64,000 nucleotides of DNA from Limnephilus marmoratus (GCA_917880885.1 OU862923.1:22604770-22668769); one strand, 5' to 3'; positions 10,791 through 22,329 are shown, counted from the stretch's first letter. The notes: a model not told the origin generated them from the letters alone. Translations and numbers: made by a program.

Positions 10791-13274
10791 TGAGTTAATG
10801 CGACAACTGAATAGTTAGTTTTAAAGTATGCGCCCTAATAGTGAACGGTCCCAAATTCATTTGTGGTCTAATGCATGTACATAAATAATAATGAATTGAA
10901 TCAAACAGCTATAAGTGGATGAGTGGAACACTTTCATCTGAAGTTCACCGCAGACTTCTTTCCCGCTGTGTGATAAGTGCCTTGCGCCAAGTCGAGTTTG
11001 TGATGCTGCGAGCTGTCGGCTCACAGCCGTATGCTTATACAATGGAGTCTAGAGTCTAGACTAGACTCACTTGGTAACGGTTCCCGAGATACCCTCGGTA
11101 CGTAAAACGAGTACTGTACGTTGTATGTATCATGGTGTCTTCGACCTTTCTTATGTGTTGAACTTCTCTAGCAACCCGAATAATCCAATATACGGTTGGT
11201 ATGGTACAAGTTATAATTTGTATTATGAAGCGAAATTGTTTCTGTATTTATTGTTTTGATGTTTTATTAAGTTAAGTAATGTGAAATAGTGCAGTGGGTC
11301 AACCGAAGATGGAGCGCTGACGAGCTGGACCTCATACGCAGCTCGTTACAGCTCTTCATTCATTCACTTACATATTAATGTAGCGACGTACCTGTCGCAC
11401 TATTTCCAGCGTAAAGCCCCTTTTGTAATCTACGTCAAACAATGGACGTCAATCTTCGCATTCTAAGTAGCATTTTTTACAAGACGATATTTTTGTAACT
11501 AATCATTCATTTATTATTATTGCCAAACCCATTGATGTCTGTTTTATTTATGTGCGGATGTGGATGTCGAAGGACCTTGTATGTGTTTTGAAATGTGATT
11601 GACCACTGCACAAGTTAAACAGAATGCACATAAGGAAAGGGAAAAAAGGACTCACTGCGGAACCTTGTGGGACTCTGCTATCTTGACTGGGTTTATTCTG
11701 CACTTATGACGATATTAGTCGCGGTATGTGGGATTAATTGCGGATGCGGTAAGCGGTATATTAGAGATGTTAATAGATGGTATAATGTCGATTAAAGACT
11801 GAATGTGGATATGATAAAATGACAGGTATACATGGATAGATAGGAAAGGAACATGTGACAATACAAGCTACAAATACAGGGTCATAAACGATGTATGTAG
11901 TTAAGTAGTATGTAGGTAAAGTAGGTAAGTAGCTATGTATCTATGTATGTAGGTAAGTGTAGTGTGTATTGTGTAAATGTCCAACCACCCATTACTATGA
12001 AAAACCGATCGCTTTGATTGTTTATAAAAATTATTTCAAATCCAATCTGCGCACGAAAATGTATTTTAACCACTCAATTTACCGTGAACTCTCAAAGCGT
12101 TACAAAACACTTTAAAAATCACTTTTGAAACCTTCAAAGCCGAACTAATTAGAAAGAAAACAAAAAAAGACCGCTCGCTCTCGCTCGGAAACTAAACACA
12201 TTTTCCATCTCTTTGGCCATCCCAATTTCCGGAAAATATCCGGTCGGCCATGGAGGAGGTACCGGATGTCCGCAACGGCGGTCAAAGGCTTCACTGGCGA
12301 CGGAAACACTCTGAAAACACTCTAACCTTTCAGAATTAACGAGGCGTACCAACTTGACGAACTTCGCCAACTAGCTCTTCTTGTTGCATTAAACTTGATA
12401 ACTAAATAATGACCCATTGAAAATTTAATTTTATTGAAATATTCGTGTTTCTTTTTTAATTGATAGTGATTAAACGAAACCAGCACTTCTTGTTTCTACT
12501 CAGTAACTAAGAGCCAATTAATTTTAAATATGTTTTAAAACATTGAAAACTAATTTTTTTTCCAAATGAAGTGATTGGAGTCCGCTAAGATATTAGTGCT
12601 AGATCGTCTAGTTGCATTCACAACAAAGATATCTCTTTTATAGCACCGTTAAGTGATTAAATCACTTCAATGGTAATTTACACAAGTTACTGTACATGAA
12701 ACTTTATCACTAAATAATGATTAATGACCCATCAACTTAAACTTATTTGTAGTGTTGTTAGGACACGATTTCTGAATGAGTTTGAATGAGGTACTCAAAT
12801 ACTGAAATGAGGTGTTGAGGAGTCCCACCCCAAATGAGGTGAGGTGTATAGTGTGAGATGGGAAAGTGCACAAAAGGAGCTAAAATCTTACACAGCCGAA
12901 CTACAGTTTCCTTAGAATATTTTCGTATCCTGAATCCTGAGACGTGGCTAGTGAATTTCAGAGACAAAATTTCCCCAGAATATTGATTGATACCCAGAAT
13001 ACGTCTCTAATCCAAAAATGTCGCCTTCGCAAAAGTATGTAGTGCCAATACAGGAACACGTCTTTTCATAGTAATTTTTGAAGGTTCATCTTTTCAATGT
13101 AATGTATTCGACTAGGTTACAAACCAGTTTACAAACTAGGTTACAAACCGGTTCTTCGAACAATTGTTTCCAATTAAAAAGGTAGTTGCCAATAATATGA
13201 AAAAAAAATAGTCGAAGACAATTTAGTTAATTACAAAAATTGAAATATCGGATTGGTAAAAATTAGTTATAAAT
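10791..13274. other. Long unassigned stretch with low-complexity patches
   Basis: No coding signal or family that I recognise. Near-palindromic GAGTCTAGAGTCTAGACTAGACTC at 11045-11068. A GTAGGTAAGTA-type low-complexity patch at 11889-11960. A cluster of AATGAGGTG-like words at 12775-12850. Two segments containing ACTAAATAATGA and GACCCATYRA, near 12405 and 12715, hint at an old duplicated repeat. Confidence 0.4.
11889..11960. repeat. GTAGGTAAGTA-type low-complexity tract
   Basis: Degenerate short-period repetition of GTATGTAGGTAAGT-like words over about 70 bases. No element boundaries. Confidence 0.6.
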
Positions 13275-13358
13275 CTCGGTAGCCGAATAGGTAAGGCGCT
13301 TGTCCCGGTAAGATTGAGCTACGAGAGATCCTGGTTTAGAGTCCTATTATCTTTTTTT
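13275..13358 (+). repeat. tRNA-like fragment followed by T-run
   Basis: Box A-like TAGCCGAATAGGTAAGGCG and box B-like GGTTTAGAGTCC are spaced as in a tRNA and followed at once by TTTTTTTT, which could act as a pol III terminator. The arms do not pair well enough for a real tRNA. Probably a SINE head relic. Confidence 0.45.
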
Positions 13359-13400
13359 TATTTTTCTATATATTATTATTATTTTCACCATTCATTATAT

Positions 13401-13761
13401 AGGGTGTAACAGCACCTACCAGAAGGATTTTAACCACTGATTCCTGATCATATTTGGAAAAAAAAAATGTAGATGTCATTTTGCTCTCCGATGATATTTT
13501 TATACTATCACATATTCAATCACACGTCACTACTGATCCCATCCCTGTTTGAGAGATACGCGCGCTGTTTCGTGTGTCATCGTATAAGAACGAGAATGCT
13601 TTTTAAGTGATCTGCTAGGCTATAAACCCTCGTTGCACTACTTAGTTGCGACGCATGATCACCCGAACAATCACCGGACAGCAAAATGACATCTACATTT
13701 GTTACTTCAAATGTTGTTAGGAGTCGCTTGTTAATCCTTCGGGAACGTACTGTTATACCCT
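13401..13761. mobile_element. DNA-transposon MITE with about 100-bp terminal inverted repeats
   Basis: Left end AGGGTGTAACAGCACC and the complement of the right end AGGGTATAACAGTACG start matching arms of about 100 bases, both passing through AATGTAGATGTCATTTTGCT. The arms differ by several substitutions and small indels, so the copy is old. The interior has only chance ORFs. No target duplication could be defined. Confidence 0.75.
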
Positions 13762-14237
13762 GTGTACGTATTGTTGTTCCTCCTCTTTTCAAATGACCTG
13801 ATGAATAATGGTAATAGAATGAATCTAATCAATAATGGTAATAGAATATAATCCACCTCAAAACATTTGTAGTAATTCAGCGTGTTGACGTCTTTTGTAG
13901 TAATACAAAGAAAAAAGTTGGGACAAATATATTTTGTGAGGTGGCCGGACATTTTGCGTTTATGTACACGTTTATGGACACGTGGTACGAGTACCTACTC
14001 AACACGACTTATTTGAAAGATTGATAACTTTTCATTATTCTGTGATCGTTTAGTTCACCCACCTAAGATTTTGATTCTTGCCTTCTTTTTAGATGAGCTT
14101 GCCGTACATGGATGACCTATAATGTGCATTTCATTAATTAGGTTTACTATTAGGTTCCCAAGAAATTATTTTCCATAAAATCTTATTTACTTATACATAT
14201 TACAGACAATTATGACATTTTAACAGCATTCAAGGGG
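13762..14237. other. Unassigned AT-rich stretch
   Basis: Nothing recognised. A direct repeat of AATAATGGTAATAGAAT lies at about 13803 and 13831. Confidence 0.4.
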
Positions 14238-14289
14238 TCAAGGGGCAAGGCTCTCGACTAGCAATCCGAAGGTTGATTCAAATCCCTGC
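14238..14289 (+). repeat. SINE tRNA-head fragment
   Basis: The 3' half of a tRNA-like head (AAGGCTCTCGACTAGCAATCC, then box B TTGATTCAAATCC). It abuts the T-run of the next LINE directly, so the LINE probably inserted into or beside it. Confidence 0.55.
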
Positions 14290-14453
14290 ATTTTTTTTAC
14301 ATTAACTCCACACAGGAGGCCCTGAGGGCTATGTCATCTGGGCTATGTCATCTGGGATGCTGTGTAGAGGGTCTTTTTGAGGAGAGGAAGGAATGAACAT
14401 TGGTCTTGAAGAGACCCGTGTTGTAGGAAGGAGGAAACACAGAGACCGGCAAA

Positions 14454-15178
14454 TCATTCCACAGCCGAGCTGTTGAACACAAGAACGAGTCGAAGAAACC
14501 CCGTTCTCATGTGACAAATGTCAACCGTATACAAATGTTGGGCACGTGCTTGGCGTGTTTCCCGACTTTGCACCGGTGCCGAAGGGATCAATGATGATAG
14601 TTCATCGGAGCATCTTCCATTGTAATACCGGTAGAACAAGGATAGCATTCCCACCCGACGCCTGTGCTCTAAAGATTGCCATCCGTCTGTTAAGATGGGA
14701 GAATCTATTAAACGGACCGCCCGTTTCTGTACAGAGTCGAGGGTATTTTTCAAGTATTTTGGAGCTCCAGACCAGAGGTGGCTGCCAAATTCAACCGTGG
14801 GGCGCACTTGCAATTTGTACAGGGTTATCAGTTGTGTACTATTAAAGTATCTTCGGGCCCTGTACAATACGCCCAGTTTTTGGGAGGCTAACTTTACTCT
14901 GGCTTCGATGAAGCCCCCATACCTGAGCTGGTCACTTAGGAAACGTACCCATACTACGTGACCAACTTTTTGCAATTTTTAACCCCCCCCCCCCCCGGTG
15001 ACCAAAAACCTAAGCAACCCGCCGCTCATTTATACCAAGCGTGACATTTTGAAGACCCCCCCCCCCCCCCCCTAAACGTGTCACGTAGTATAGGTACGTT
15101 CCCTTAGGGTTACACCAAGCATATCAATGGAGGGCCTGTTCGGAAGATTGCTTCCGTTGAAAGACACTGCATGCGCAA
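14454..15178 (-). pseudogene. Jockey-like reverse transcriptase C-terminal remnant
   Basis: The reading frame includes VRPTVEFGSHLWSGAPKY and DSVQKRAVRLIDSPILT, hallmarks of the C-terminal domain of insect jockey/R1-like reverse transcriptases. It then shifts frame before the expected C-terminus (which would read with SRT and NELP-like motifs) and runs into the 3' UTR. It is broken by a 165-base MITE insertion and lacks the catalytic palm, so it is dead. Homology is by motif recollection; the exact clade is uncertain. Confidence 0.75.
14939..15103. mobile_element. Homopolymer-bearing MITE with TTA target duplication (poly-C orientation)
   Basis: A 165-base element with inverted ends GGAAACGTACCCATACTACG / complement GGGAACGTACCTATACTACG. 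Flanked by TTA at 14936-14938 and 15104-15106. It contains two C-runs of 14-17 bases symmetrically placed near both ends. The 3-bp TTA duplication is as expected for PIF/Harbinger-type mobilisation. Second copy at 29364-29530. Confidence 0.85.
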
Positions 15179-15925
15179 ATAAATTTCATATCTTTAATTT
15201 GTGTGATTTAATTTTTTTCATTTTAAAATTAGTAGGTACTACCCGGTTTTGAATCATTTTTAACACATTTTTCCTCATTACAAAAATTGTGCTAGCAATA
15301 TGGCGTCTAATTATTTCACAGTAAATGTATTCAAAGCATTGTTCAAAATCCTTGTTCAAAAAGCATTGTCCAAAATGCTGATAACAGTAGCGACAGGTGA
15401 TTTTTCGTGTTAGAAGGCTAAGTTTGGAGATTTCGAGCGCCAGATCCAACATTAACTTTGAAAGTGTATTCTACATTTTCCCACAACATCGTTACTAACC
15501 GCGACTGCCTTCAAGGTACTTGCTTATGTTTTAAATGTGGCAGTCTGAAGATGCTCATAGAAGGATAAATAAAACCGCACCGAATTCCTAACTAATTAAA
15601 GCGTTTTCTAAAATATTAATTCAGTTAGGTTAGGCACACACGAGCGACTTTTGTCTCTGCGACAGTTGTGTCGCTGCATAAAAATCCATTTAGTACAATA
15701 ATTTGGAGGTGGGCATACGTGACTACATGACGTTAGGGGCGAATTTTTTAATAGTCACCCAACTGTCGCTTGTGAAAGTTTTATGTTAAATCACTATTTT
15801 CGGTTAATTATGAATACTAAAAAATATGTTTTGGATAAATTGAAGCTTCTGCTACAGTTAGCTTGAGTAGAATTAAAATAAAATTGTTAATTACGTAATA
15901 AAAAAATACAAGCGTATACTACTTA
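15179..15925. other. Unassigned stretch
   Basis: An 88-codon frame on the minus strand (15186-15452) has no motif I know. At 15633-15780 short inverted words (CGAGCGAC / GTCGCTTG) suggest a decayed foldback element. Confidence 0.4.
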
Positions 15926-16032
15926 AGGGCTCTACACACGACACTGCATGCAGGCATGCAGGTACTTCTGCCGCAGAGAGTCCCCGCATGCGTCTCGTTC
16001 TAGCGGCCCTTTAACAAACGAGACAGCGCTAG
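15926..16032. mobile_element. Fragment of the GGGCTCTACACACGACACTGC MITE
   Basis: Shares the tip GGGCTCTACACACGACACTG and the core TCGTTCTAGCGGCCCTTTAA with the fuller copy at 39016-39201. The second arm is missing. Confidence 0.65.
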
Positions 16033-16241
16033 AAACAAAAATATTGTTTCATAGCTAAAATTATCTGTGGCAGTTTCCCTTGATCAACTTTTTTTCTTTC
16101 TTATAAAATTATTCACAAAATAAAAAACACTTTTGTCCTAAAGTGGACTGTTTCTAGACTCCGTTTGACAATCGATTTTTATGCATATAAATTACCCGTA
16201 TTCGTGGTGAGTACACACATTTACACTCGCTAAGATTTTTA

Positions 16242-16647
16242 TTTTTTTACATGAATACTGCACAAGAGTCCCAACTGCTCCCGTCTGGAGCCAGTGGGTC
16301 TATGGCATCCCCAATTGGGATATGTTGTGAGGCTGAAGGTAGTGGGGAGGAGAAGGAGATACAGAAGAGGAAGGTGGAGAAGTACCTGGCTAATCAGATC
16401 TGGTCACCAAACACGGCTAAAGTCATTTCAAGCAACGTTTCAATTCTGAATGGTGGTCTTACACCAGGGCGATACTGGGAGTCTTCCACTCTGGAACGTG
16501 CCGCAAATCAAATATATATTATTTTAAATGAATAAATTGTGAAATAACACAAATTAATCAAATAAAATTTATTTGCCACGCCGGGATTCGATCCCGCGAC
16601 CTTCGGAGTGCGAGTCAAGAGCCTTACCGCTGGATTACGCCGGCCGT
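16242..16647 (-). repeat. tRNA-headed SINE, full length
   Basis: T-run at 16242-16248, full body, AATAAATTTTATTTG linker, then tRNA-like head with clean box B (GGGATTCGATCCC) and box A region to 16647. It is the best-preserved copy. Read opposite to SINE sense, the body holds a 94-codon open frame (16251-16535). Confidence 0.9.
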
Positions 16648-16668
16648 CAGAATGTACATATTTTTGAC

Positions 16669-16801
16669 TTGTTTGGCCTTTATGGGAAATTTTTAAAAGT
16701 ATAGTAAAATCTAGACGTCTACATTTCCATTAAGAGGAACGTAAATGTGAACGTCTAGAATTTACTAGACTTTTAAAAATTTCTCATAAAAGGCCAAACA
16801 A
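16669..16801. mobile_element. Short foldback MITE
   Basis: Arms TTGTTTGGCCTTTATGGGAA... and its complement (ending GGCCAAACAA) pair over about 60 bases with few mismatches. The centre carries CTAGACGT words. It sits 20 bases from the SINE head. No ORF. Confidence 0.75.
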
Positions 16802-17623
16802 CCATCATTATATTGAAGACTATAAGCCGATTTGAAGCAGTCTAAATAAATTCATCTACATAATATCACTCTCATTTTTATTACCTCTAGATATTTTTAT
16901 TTTCTCAAAGGCTTCTCGAGAACCTTATTCCTTTGAGACAGGCACTTATTTATGATTGTTTTTATTATTTCATTTCGCTACATCTTCATCAGTTAATAAT
17001 CGATGTTGGGTAATTTGTTACTTTCTCGTATTATTTGGATGTGCTCGGGGGAATATTGGAAGTCTTATCAATAACATTATACTTGACGTACAATTGTTTT
17101 TGTTCTTTAGTCTATTTTCGTTTGGACTTGATACAATAGAGGGCCATGAGCCATGAGTATTATTATGAAAATAAAATTTGGGTTGAATTCCAATAAAACT
17201 GACACGGGTTCAAAATCTTCTGTAACTAAATGCTCTGTTATACATAATAAATAGTATAACATAATCTTGTAAGGCAGAACCAAAAGAACGTATCTGAAGT
17301 TGTTGTTTGTTGAATGTTTTTTATTTCAAACACACTTCGCTATTTTGTGATGCATCGGTGTTTTTCCAATGTGTCTAAAAAGAAACTTAATTTTGATCTG
17401 AATTATTTATTATCTAGAGCGGGCACGTGAAAGACCACGGGAAGATTGAAAAAATGTATAGAAAAATATAATGGTTTCCTCGTTACGTGATTTGTTACAA
17501 CTACTGTCTCTGAGTAATAAATGTTTAAATAATAATAAAAAATAGAAATACCCAATCATATTTCCATACTCCCGATATTTGGTTTTTGTCGGGACATTTG
17601 TTGACAGGTTTGGACATTTTTAT
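16802..17623. other. Unassigned AT-rich stretch
   Basis: No coding motif or repeat boundary recognised. Short ORF at 16956-17156 is unremarkable. Confidence 0.4.
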
Positions 17624-17955
17624 ACGCACCAGATTTAAATGTCCGGGTTAAATTTTCCCCACAGGAAAAACTAAACCCTTTCACACACTTCCCCAAATGA
17701 TCATCTAGTCAACCCACGCTATGCAATTGCACTATATAAGTATTATAAATACAAAATAATACAAGAACAACATGTCAACCTACTAGAGACCAAATGGGAA
17801 TATAATTCACCGACTCCAGATATTTTCATATCAGAGGTTTCGGCTCTGTGGCATTTCTAATTGAACCTATAAATAATCCTACTGATCCCTCAATATAAAT
17901 ATTTAAAAAATCTTTTGTAATCCTACATGTATTTAAAATTACTGATTTTTGCATT
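17624..17955 (+). repeat. Dispersed repeat D, copy 1
   Basis: About 330 bases matching the inverted copy at 46641-46950. Landmarks are ACGCACCAGATTTAAATGTC at the left and ATCCTACATGTATTTAAAAT at the right. The frame starting APDLNVRVKFSPQEKLNPF reads like protein for about 24 codons and then stops, so it may be a fragment of an unidentified TE ORF. Confidence 0.6.
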
Positions 17956-18957
17956 TTTATATAGAAATTCTTTGACAAATCTAATATGCTTAAATTTTGA
18001 ATCAGATTCCTAGGTATTATGCCAGTGGCCGAAATAACAAATGGTTATATTTTTATAGTCCGAGAATGCCAAATTCTTTTAATAAAGCAGTTTAGTTTAT
18101 TTTGTGTTTTTATTATGTATACTTTTTATATTAGCGCTACTTTCCACACGGAAATGAACACATATTAATTACCCTGTGACATTTCGGTGTACATGGTATC
18201 TGGTTCACGTTTTCACGTTTTTTTCATTTAATTTAAAATACCTAGAGCAGCCCCGTGAAAAATCTCGGAATATTATAATTTCAATTTTGAAACACAATAA
18301 AAATATATTTCTGTTAAAATATAATACTTTTACAGGTAGAAAAATTCTGACAAGCGATAAAGTAGGTACTTTATCGCTTGTCAGAAGTTTTCACTCAGTC
18401 AGTTCCAATTTTGAAAATTACCCTGAAATTCAAAGCAAATGCAATTTCTAGAGATCATTGAACCGGGATCACAGACACACAACCGATATTAGTGTTTTTG
18501 TTTAGGCTAGTTTCATAATTTTTTTAAACCTTTTTGTTTATTCTTTCAACATAAGTAATTGCACTTTATTTAGTCTTAAAGTCTACGCACTACAAGCTTT
18601 AATTGCATAAATTACTTAAAACCTTAGTAATTAAAACATCACATTTTAAAATTAGTCTCTCGTCTCGTCTTTATAATTCACTTCCATAAAGAGTCTCCTT
18701 GGCTGTGCATTGTTAAAGTTGAGTAATTGGTCCTTTGTGTTTGGGCGCCCCGTGTACCGTGCTGCGGTGATTACAATGAAGCGGTGTCCTAGTCTCGACC
18801 TCGAGAAGAGAAAAGCAAGGGGAAGGTTTACACCGAGGTGGCCATCCGCTTACCGACCCCGAACTGGAAATTTAAAATATTGCATAATTTAGATTGGTGC
18901 AAGAAGGGATTTGTTGATATTCCTGGAAATTAGACTCGCTTCTCGCAAGTACACCCT
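17956..18957. other. Unassigned stretch containing a perfect hairpin
   Basis: Apart from the hairpin at 18345-18386 nothing is recognised. The word CCAATTTTGAAAAT near 18407 and the half-hairpin TTTATCGCTTGT recur together at 48360-48402. Confidence 0.4.
18345..18386. repeat. Perfect 20-bp inverted repeat with 2-base spacer
   Basis: TTCTGACAAGCGATAAAGTA at 18345-18364 is followed by GG and its exact reverse complement at 18367-18386. It could extrude as a cruciform and probably is the tip or core of a MITE. Confidence 0.9.
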
Positions 18958-19315
18958 CCGGCCTCCGTGGTTGAGTGGTTACAATCCTTGGCTAGGAATC
19001 CGGAGGTCACGATTAATTATTTATTGGTGTTATTGCACAATTTATTAAGTAAATTGAAATTTGCGGCACGTTACAGATCGGTTTATATTGCCCTGGTGAA
19101 AGACTACCATTCAGAATCTAAACGTTGCTTGTAATATAGCTTTTTTGCCATATTTGGTTACCAAATCTGAATAGTAATGTACTTCCCCACCTCCTTCCCC
19201 TCCCTACTACCTTCAGCCTCACAACATTCCCCAATTGGGGATGCCATAGCCTCACTGGCTCCAGACGGCCGGGAGCAGTTGGAACTCTTGTACGAACATA
19301 AAAAAGAACAAAAAC
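18958..19315 (+). repeat. tRNA-headed SINE, plus strand, box B deleted
   Basis: Starts CCGGCCTCCGTGGTTGAGTGG (box A side) and ends in an A-rich tail at 19300-19315. Between GGAGGTCAC and the AATTATTTATTGG linker the box B segment seen in other copies is missing, so this copy should be unable to recruit pol III from its own head. Confidence 0.8.
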
Positions 19316-19987
19316 GCCGGTTCGCAATGGATTAAAATACAGTTTTTTTAATACCTGCATTTCGTATGTTCAACTGAGCACTTTTCTCTTTGCAGAAGAG
19401 TCATGCATGATAAACGAGCATTAGAGTTTTTCTGTCCAGAAATAGTTTCAGCATTTCCAGTTTCATGCAATATGATAAGCACCAAAGGGACTCCATTAAT
19501 TAATCATTTCGGGTAACGTTGGAATTCGACATAACATTAGACAAAACCTGAGTAGGTGTGTTTCATATTTTTTCCTGCTGGTTAGGTAATATGCAACATT
19601 ATGGTTATTGATTGATGTACATAACAACAAATCTTTTTCTTTTCAAAGGTGAATATAACAAGCCATATTTAAAAAAAATCATAACAATGGCGATGCTTTT
19701 AATTTGGAGATTGTTTTCAATTCAGCATTTAGCATTATCATAATACGCCATGAAGGTAAATTGTCTTCAAAACTATTATTTAAACTTCACTCTAAGCTTG
19801 CAGCCAAAAATATCACCAAATTGTCTGAAGTAACAATCAAAATCTTGCATTATTGTGAATAGGGTATGATAAATTCTGGATAACTTTGGACATGTACTGT
19901 ACTGTACCTGTCTACTTGTGAAACCATTACGAATGGTCACCCTAATTTAATAGAAATCAAGTGATCCACAACCATGATATTATATAT
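19316..19987. other. Unassigned stretch
   Basis: Nothing recognised. Confidence 0.4.
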
Positions 19988-20440
19988 AACTAGCTGACCC
20001 GGAAACGTTATTTTGCCATATAGGTTATTTCTTTGTGTGGATGAAAGTTAGATGAGGCGGACGTAGCGCCATCTGTCATTCAACAACATAAATAATTTCG
20101 TTCTTTTTGAAATACGAACGACGCGACGGTTAAATTTGTTCATATAAAAATACTAAAATCGCGATAAAAAATGGGAGGGTGGGGGTAAGAGGGTGAAAAT
20201 TTGGGGTTATAGGTATTTTTTGATGCAAAAAAAAATACAAAAAAAAATTGTCAAAAAAATAGAAAAAAATTCTGGATAGGGACCCTAATTACTTAGCGGT
20301 ATGAAATATACATTACGGCCTATTCTTATACCTACCAAATATACATAAACAAATTCATAAAAAAATCGGTCGAGCCATTTCGGAGAAGTGGGAACACAAA
20401 CACCGTGACACGTGACACCGTGACACGACATATGTATATA
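19988..20440 (+). repeat. Dispersed repeat E (CTAGCTGACCCGG family), copy 1
   Basis: Begins CTAGCTGACCCGGAAACG and carries TTCTGGATAGGGACCCTAAT, AAAAATCGGTCGAGCC and GTGACACG near its end, all shared with 46064-46505. I remember such sequences as common 3' ends of LINEs in moths and butterflies. Non-coding. Confidence 0.7.
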
Positions 20441-20622
20441 GATGGCTTTAGCCGTGTTTCTTTAGATCTGAATAGCCTGGCACTTCCCCACCGTCCTCTC
20501 ACCCATCTCCTTCCACTCCCCACTTCCTTCAGCCTCACAACATACCCCAATTGGGGATGCCATAGTCTCACTGGCTCCAGGCGGGAGCAGTTGGGACTCT
20601 TGTGAGATATTCACATAAAAAA
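20441..20622 (+). repeat. SINE, 5'-truncated body
   Basis: From ATGGCTTTAGCCGTGTTTC to the GGGAGCAGTTGGGACTCTTG end and a short A-rich tail. The tRNA head is absent. It joins the end of the E repeat without spacer. Confidence 0.75.
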
Positions 20623-21049
20623 TCTTTGGCATATTTTTTTACGCTTAAATGTGTCTAATTGTAATTTGTTTACTATTTCGACAGGCGATCCAATGGAAAA
20701 CCCTTCGGTTGGAACCAAAGTTAACAAAATGTCAATTTAGCATTGAAATCACCCGTAAAAAGGGTTTTTGTTATGTTTGCTCTATTTTTAAAGGATTTGG
20801 TAAGAACATTTAGTGATCTAAATTATTTTTTATATTTATATATATCCCGTTTCCATGCCAACTGAGAATAAAGCCATCTAAACATCTCTTTGAAAAGTCA
20901 TTAAAAGCTATGAAAAAAATAATTTTAAAATAGCCCAAAACCCTAACCTAACGTAATCTATTTAACATTTTTTTTAATATATATTTTCGTCTAAGTCTAA
21001 ATGATTTTTCTGAGATGGTTCTGAGTTGGTTTGATTCCGAGTTGTCTTT
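20623..21049. other. Unassigned AT-rich stretch
   Basis: Nothing recognised before the LINE coding frame begins. Confidence 0.4.
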
Positions 21050-21574
21050 TTGTCTTTCTTTTTTGGAAGAATTCGGCCAAAAATTTCTAGAAAAACTGCA
21101 ATCACCATATACAATTCAATTATTGCTCCACACTTCAACTACTGCTCAAGTATACTTTTCCTATGTAACGAAAGAGAACAAAATAAGTTACAAATTCTCC
21201 AAAACAGGGCTATGAGAATAATTCTTCGGCGAAACAGATTTTCAAAAATAATTAAAATGTTAAAGTAACTAAATTGGTTGACCGTGAAACAGATGCTGAC
21301 CTTGAACACGATGGTATTTATCCACAAAATATTGAACAACACGTTACCAAAATACTTCTCAAATAAAATTGTATACAATAAAGACATTCACAGATATAAC
21401 ACAAGGACGTGCAAGGAAATTAGGCTACAAAAAAAGGACAAAGCGAATACGCAGAACAGTCTACTGTACAAGGGAATGAAGTTGTATAACACACTACCAG
21501 AAACTTTAAAGTCCACACCAATTGGAAAGTTCAAGATGTATTGTAGGAGCTACATAAAACTTGAAAAAATATAG
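21050..21574 (+). pseudogene. Jockey-like LINE reverse transcriptase C-terminus with one stop
   Basis: The frame reads GRIRPKISRKTAITIYNSII, then APHFNYCSSILF, QNRAMRIILRR and, after an in-frame TAA at 21266-21268, LNWLTVKQMLTLNTMVFIHK and MKLYNTLPETLKS to a stop at 21572-21574. Both halves are in the same frame, so a single nonsense change separates an otherwise intact C-terminal domain of about 175 codons. Catalytic palm is missing through 5' truncation near 21000. Confidence 0.8.
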
Positions 21575-22329
21575 TGAATATGAAATATTTTAATCAATTA
21601 GAAATTTGTAAACTTCAATGTACAAATTACTAAAATAACCATATATCCCTTAATGAAAATAAAAATATGTAAAATAATACCAAAAGTAGTCCAATGTTAC
21701 CCGAAATTTATCAATAGAATTTTATTTGTACTTCGTTCCACAGAAGAAACTCTGTTTTCTTCTTTTTCGTATGGCGAAAGAGTATTGGTGGAGGCCAAAG
21801 TAAGATGCTGAGGTTATTTACTGAGACGATGTCATCAGGAGATACTTGGTTCAGCACAGATGTGCCTCCGAGAAATTGAGACAAGGAGACATTCCAAGAA
21901 ATTCTCTAACAAGCTTTTCTTTAAAGTAAAAATGTTTCGAGATAATTGAAAATATATAACCACGTCTTGTATAAAACTTATTTATAATAGAGGAGAGCGC
22001 CATAACACTTAGTTCATACCTATATTTTATTTAATTTCCCCACCACTAGAAGCCCTAATGAACGCTGAGAAAATCAGACGGTGGATTCTAACAACGCCAG
22101 CGTGAAGTGCGGTTTTATTCAGAATGTAATACTTACCTACTCGTACACGGCAGATTCCACGTGGATATCTCCCGTGCAGCACCTTGCATAATAATAATTA
22201 TACCCCGGAGTGAGGCAAGCAAGTACATACCTAGTTATTTCTCCAGCAGGGATGGCCAAAGTGCGGCTGTCAATTTATTCCTGAACATCAACAACTATCA
22301 ATGAAAATATGAAAGAGGGAAAATATAAA
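21575..22329. other. LINE 3' flank and unassigned sequence
   Basis: The first 100 bases are presumably the 3' UTR of the LINE just upstream. The rest shows nothing I recognise. Confidence 0.4.

Larger units (their letters stand above)
14290..15178 (-). mobile_element. Jockey-like LINE 3' end, family B, split by a MITE
   Basis: T-run at 14290-14297 is the A-tail. Just inside is the 3'-terminal CTCCTGTGTGGAGTTAATGT motif shared with all B and A tails. The ORF relic runs leftwards from about 15178. The poly-C MITE at 14939-15103 interrupts it between two TTA copies; removing the MITE and one TTA makes the coding frame continuous (LGVTL then SDQLRYGGF). The element is 5'-truncated near 15178. 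Confidence 0.85.

Noticed and set aside
16251..16535. Protein-coding gene of 94 codons
   Set aside because: The frame lies antisense in a SINE, recurs in every SINE copy with different lengths, and has no known protein match.
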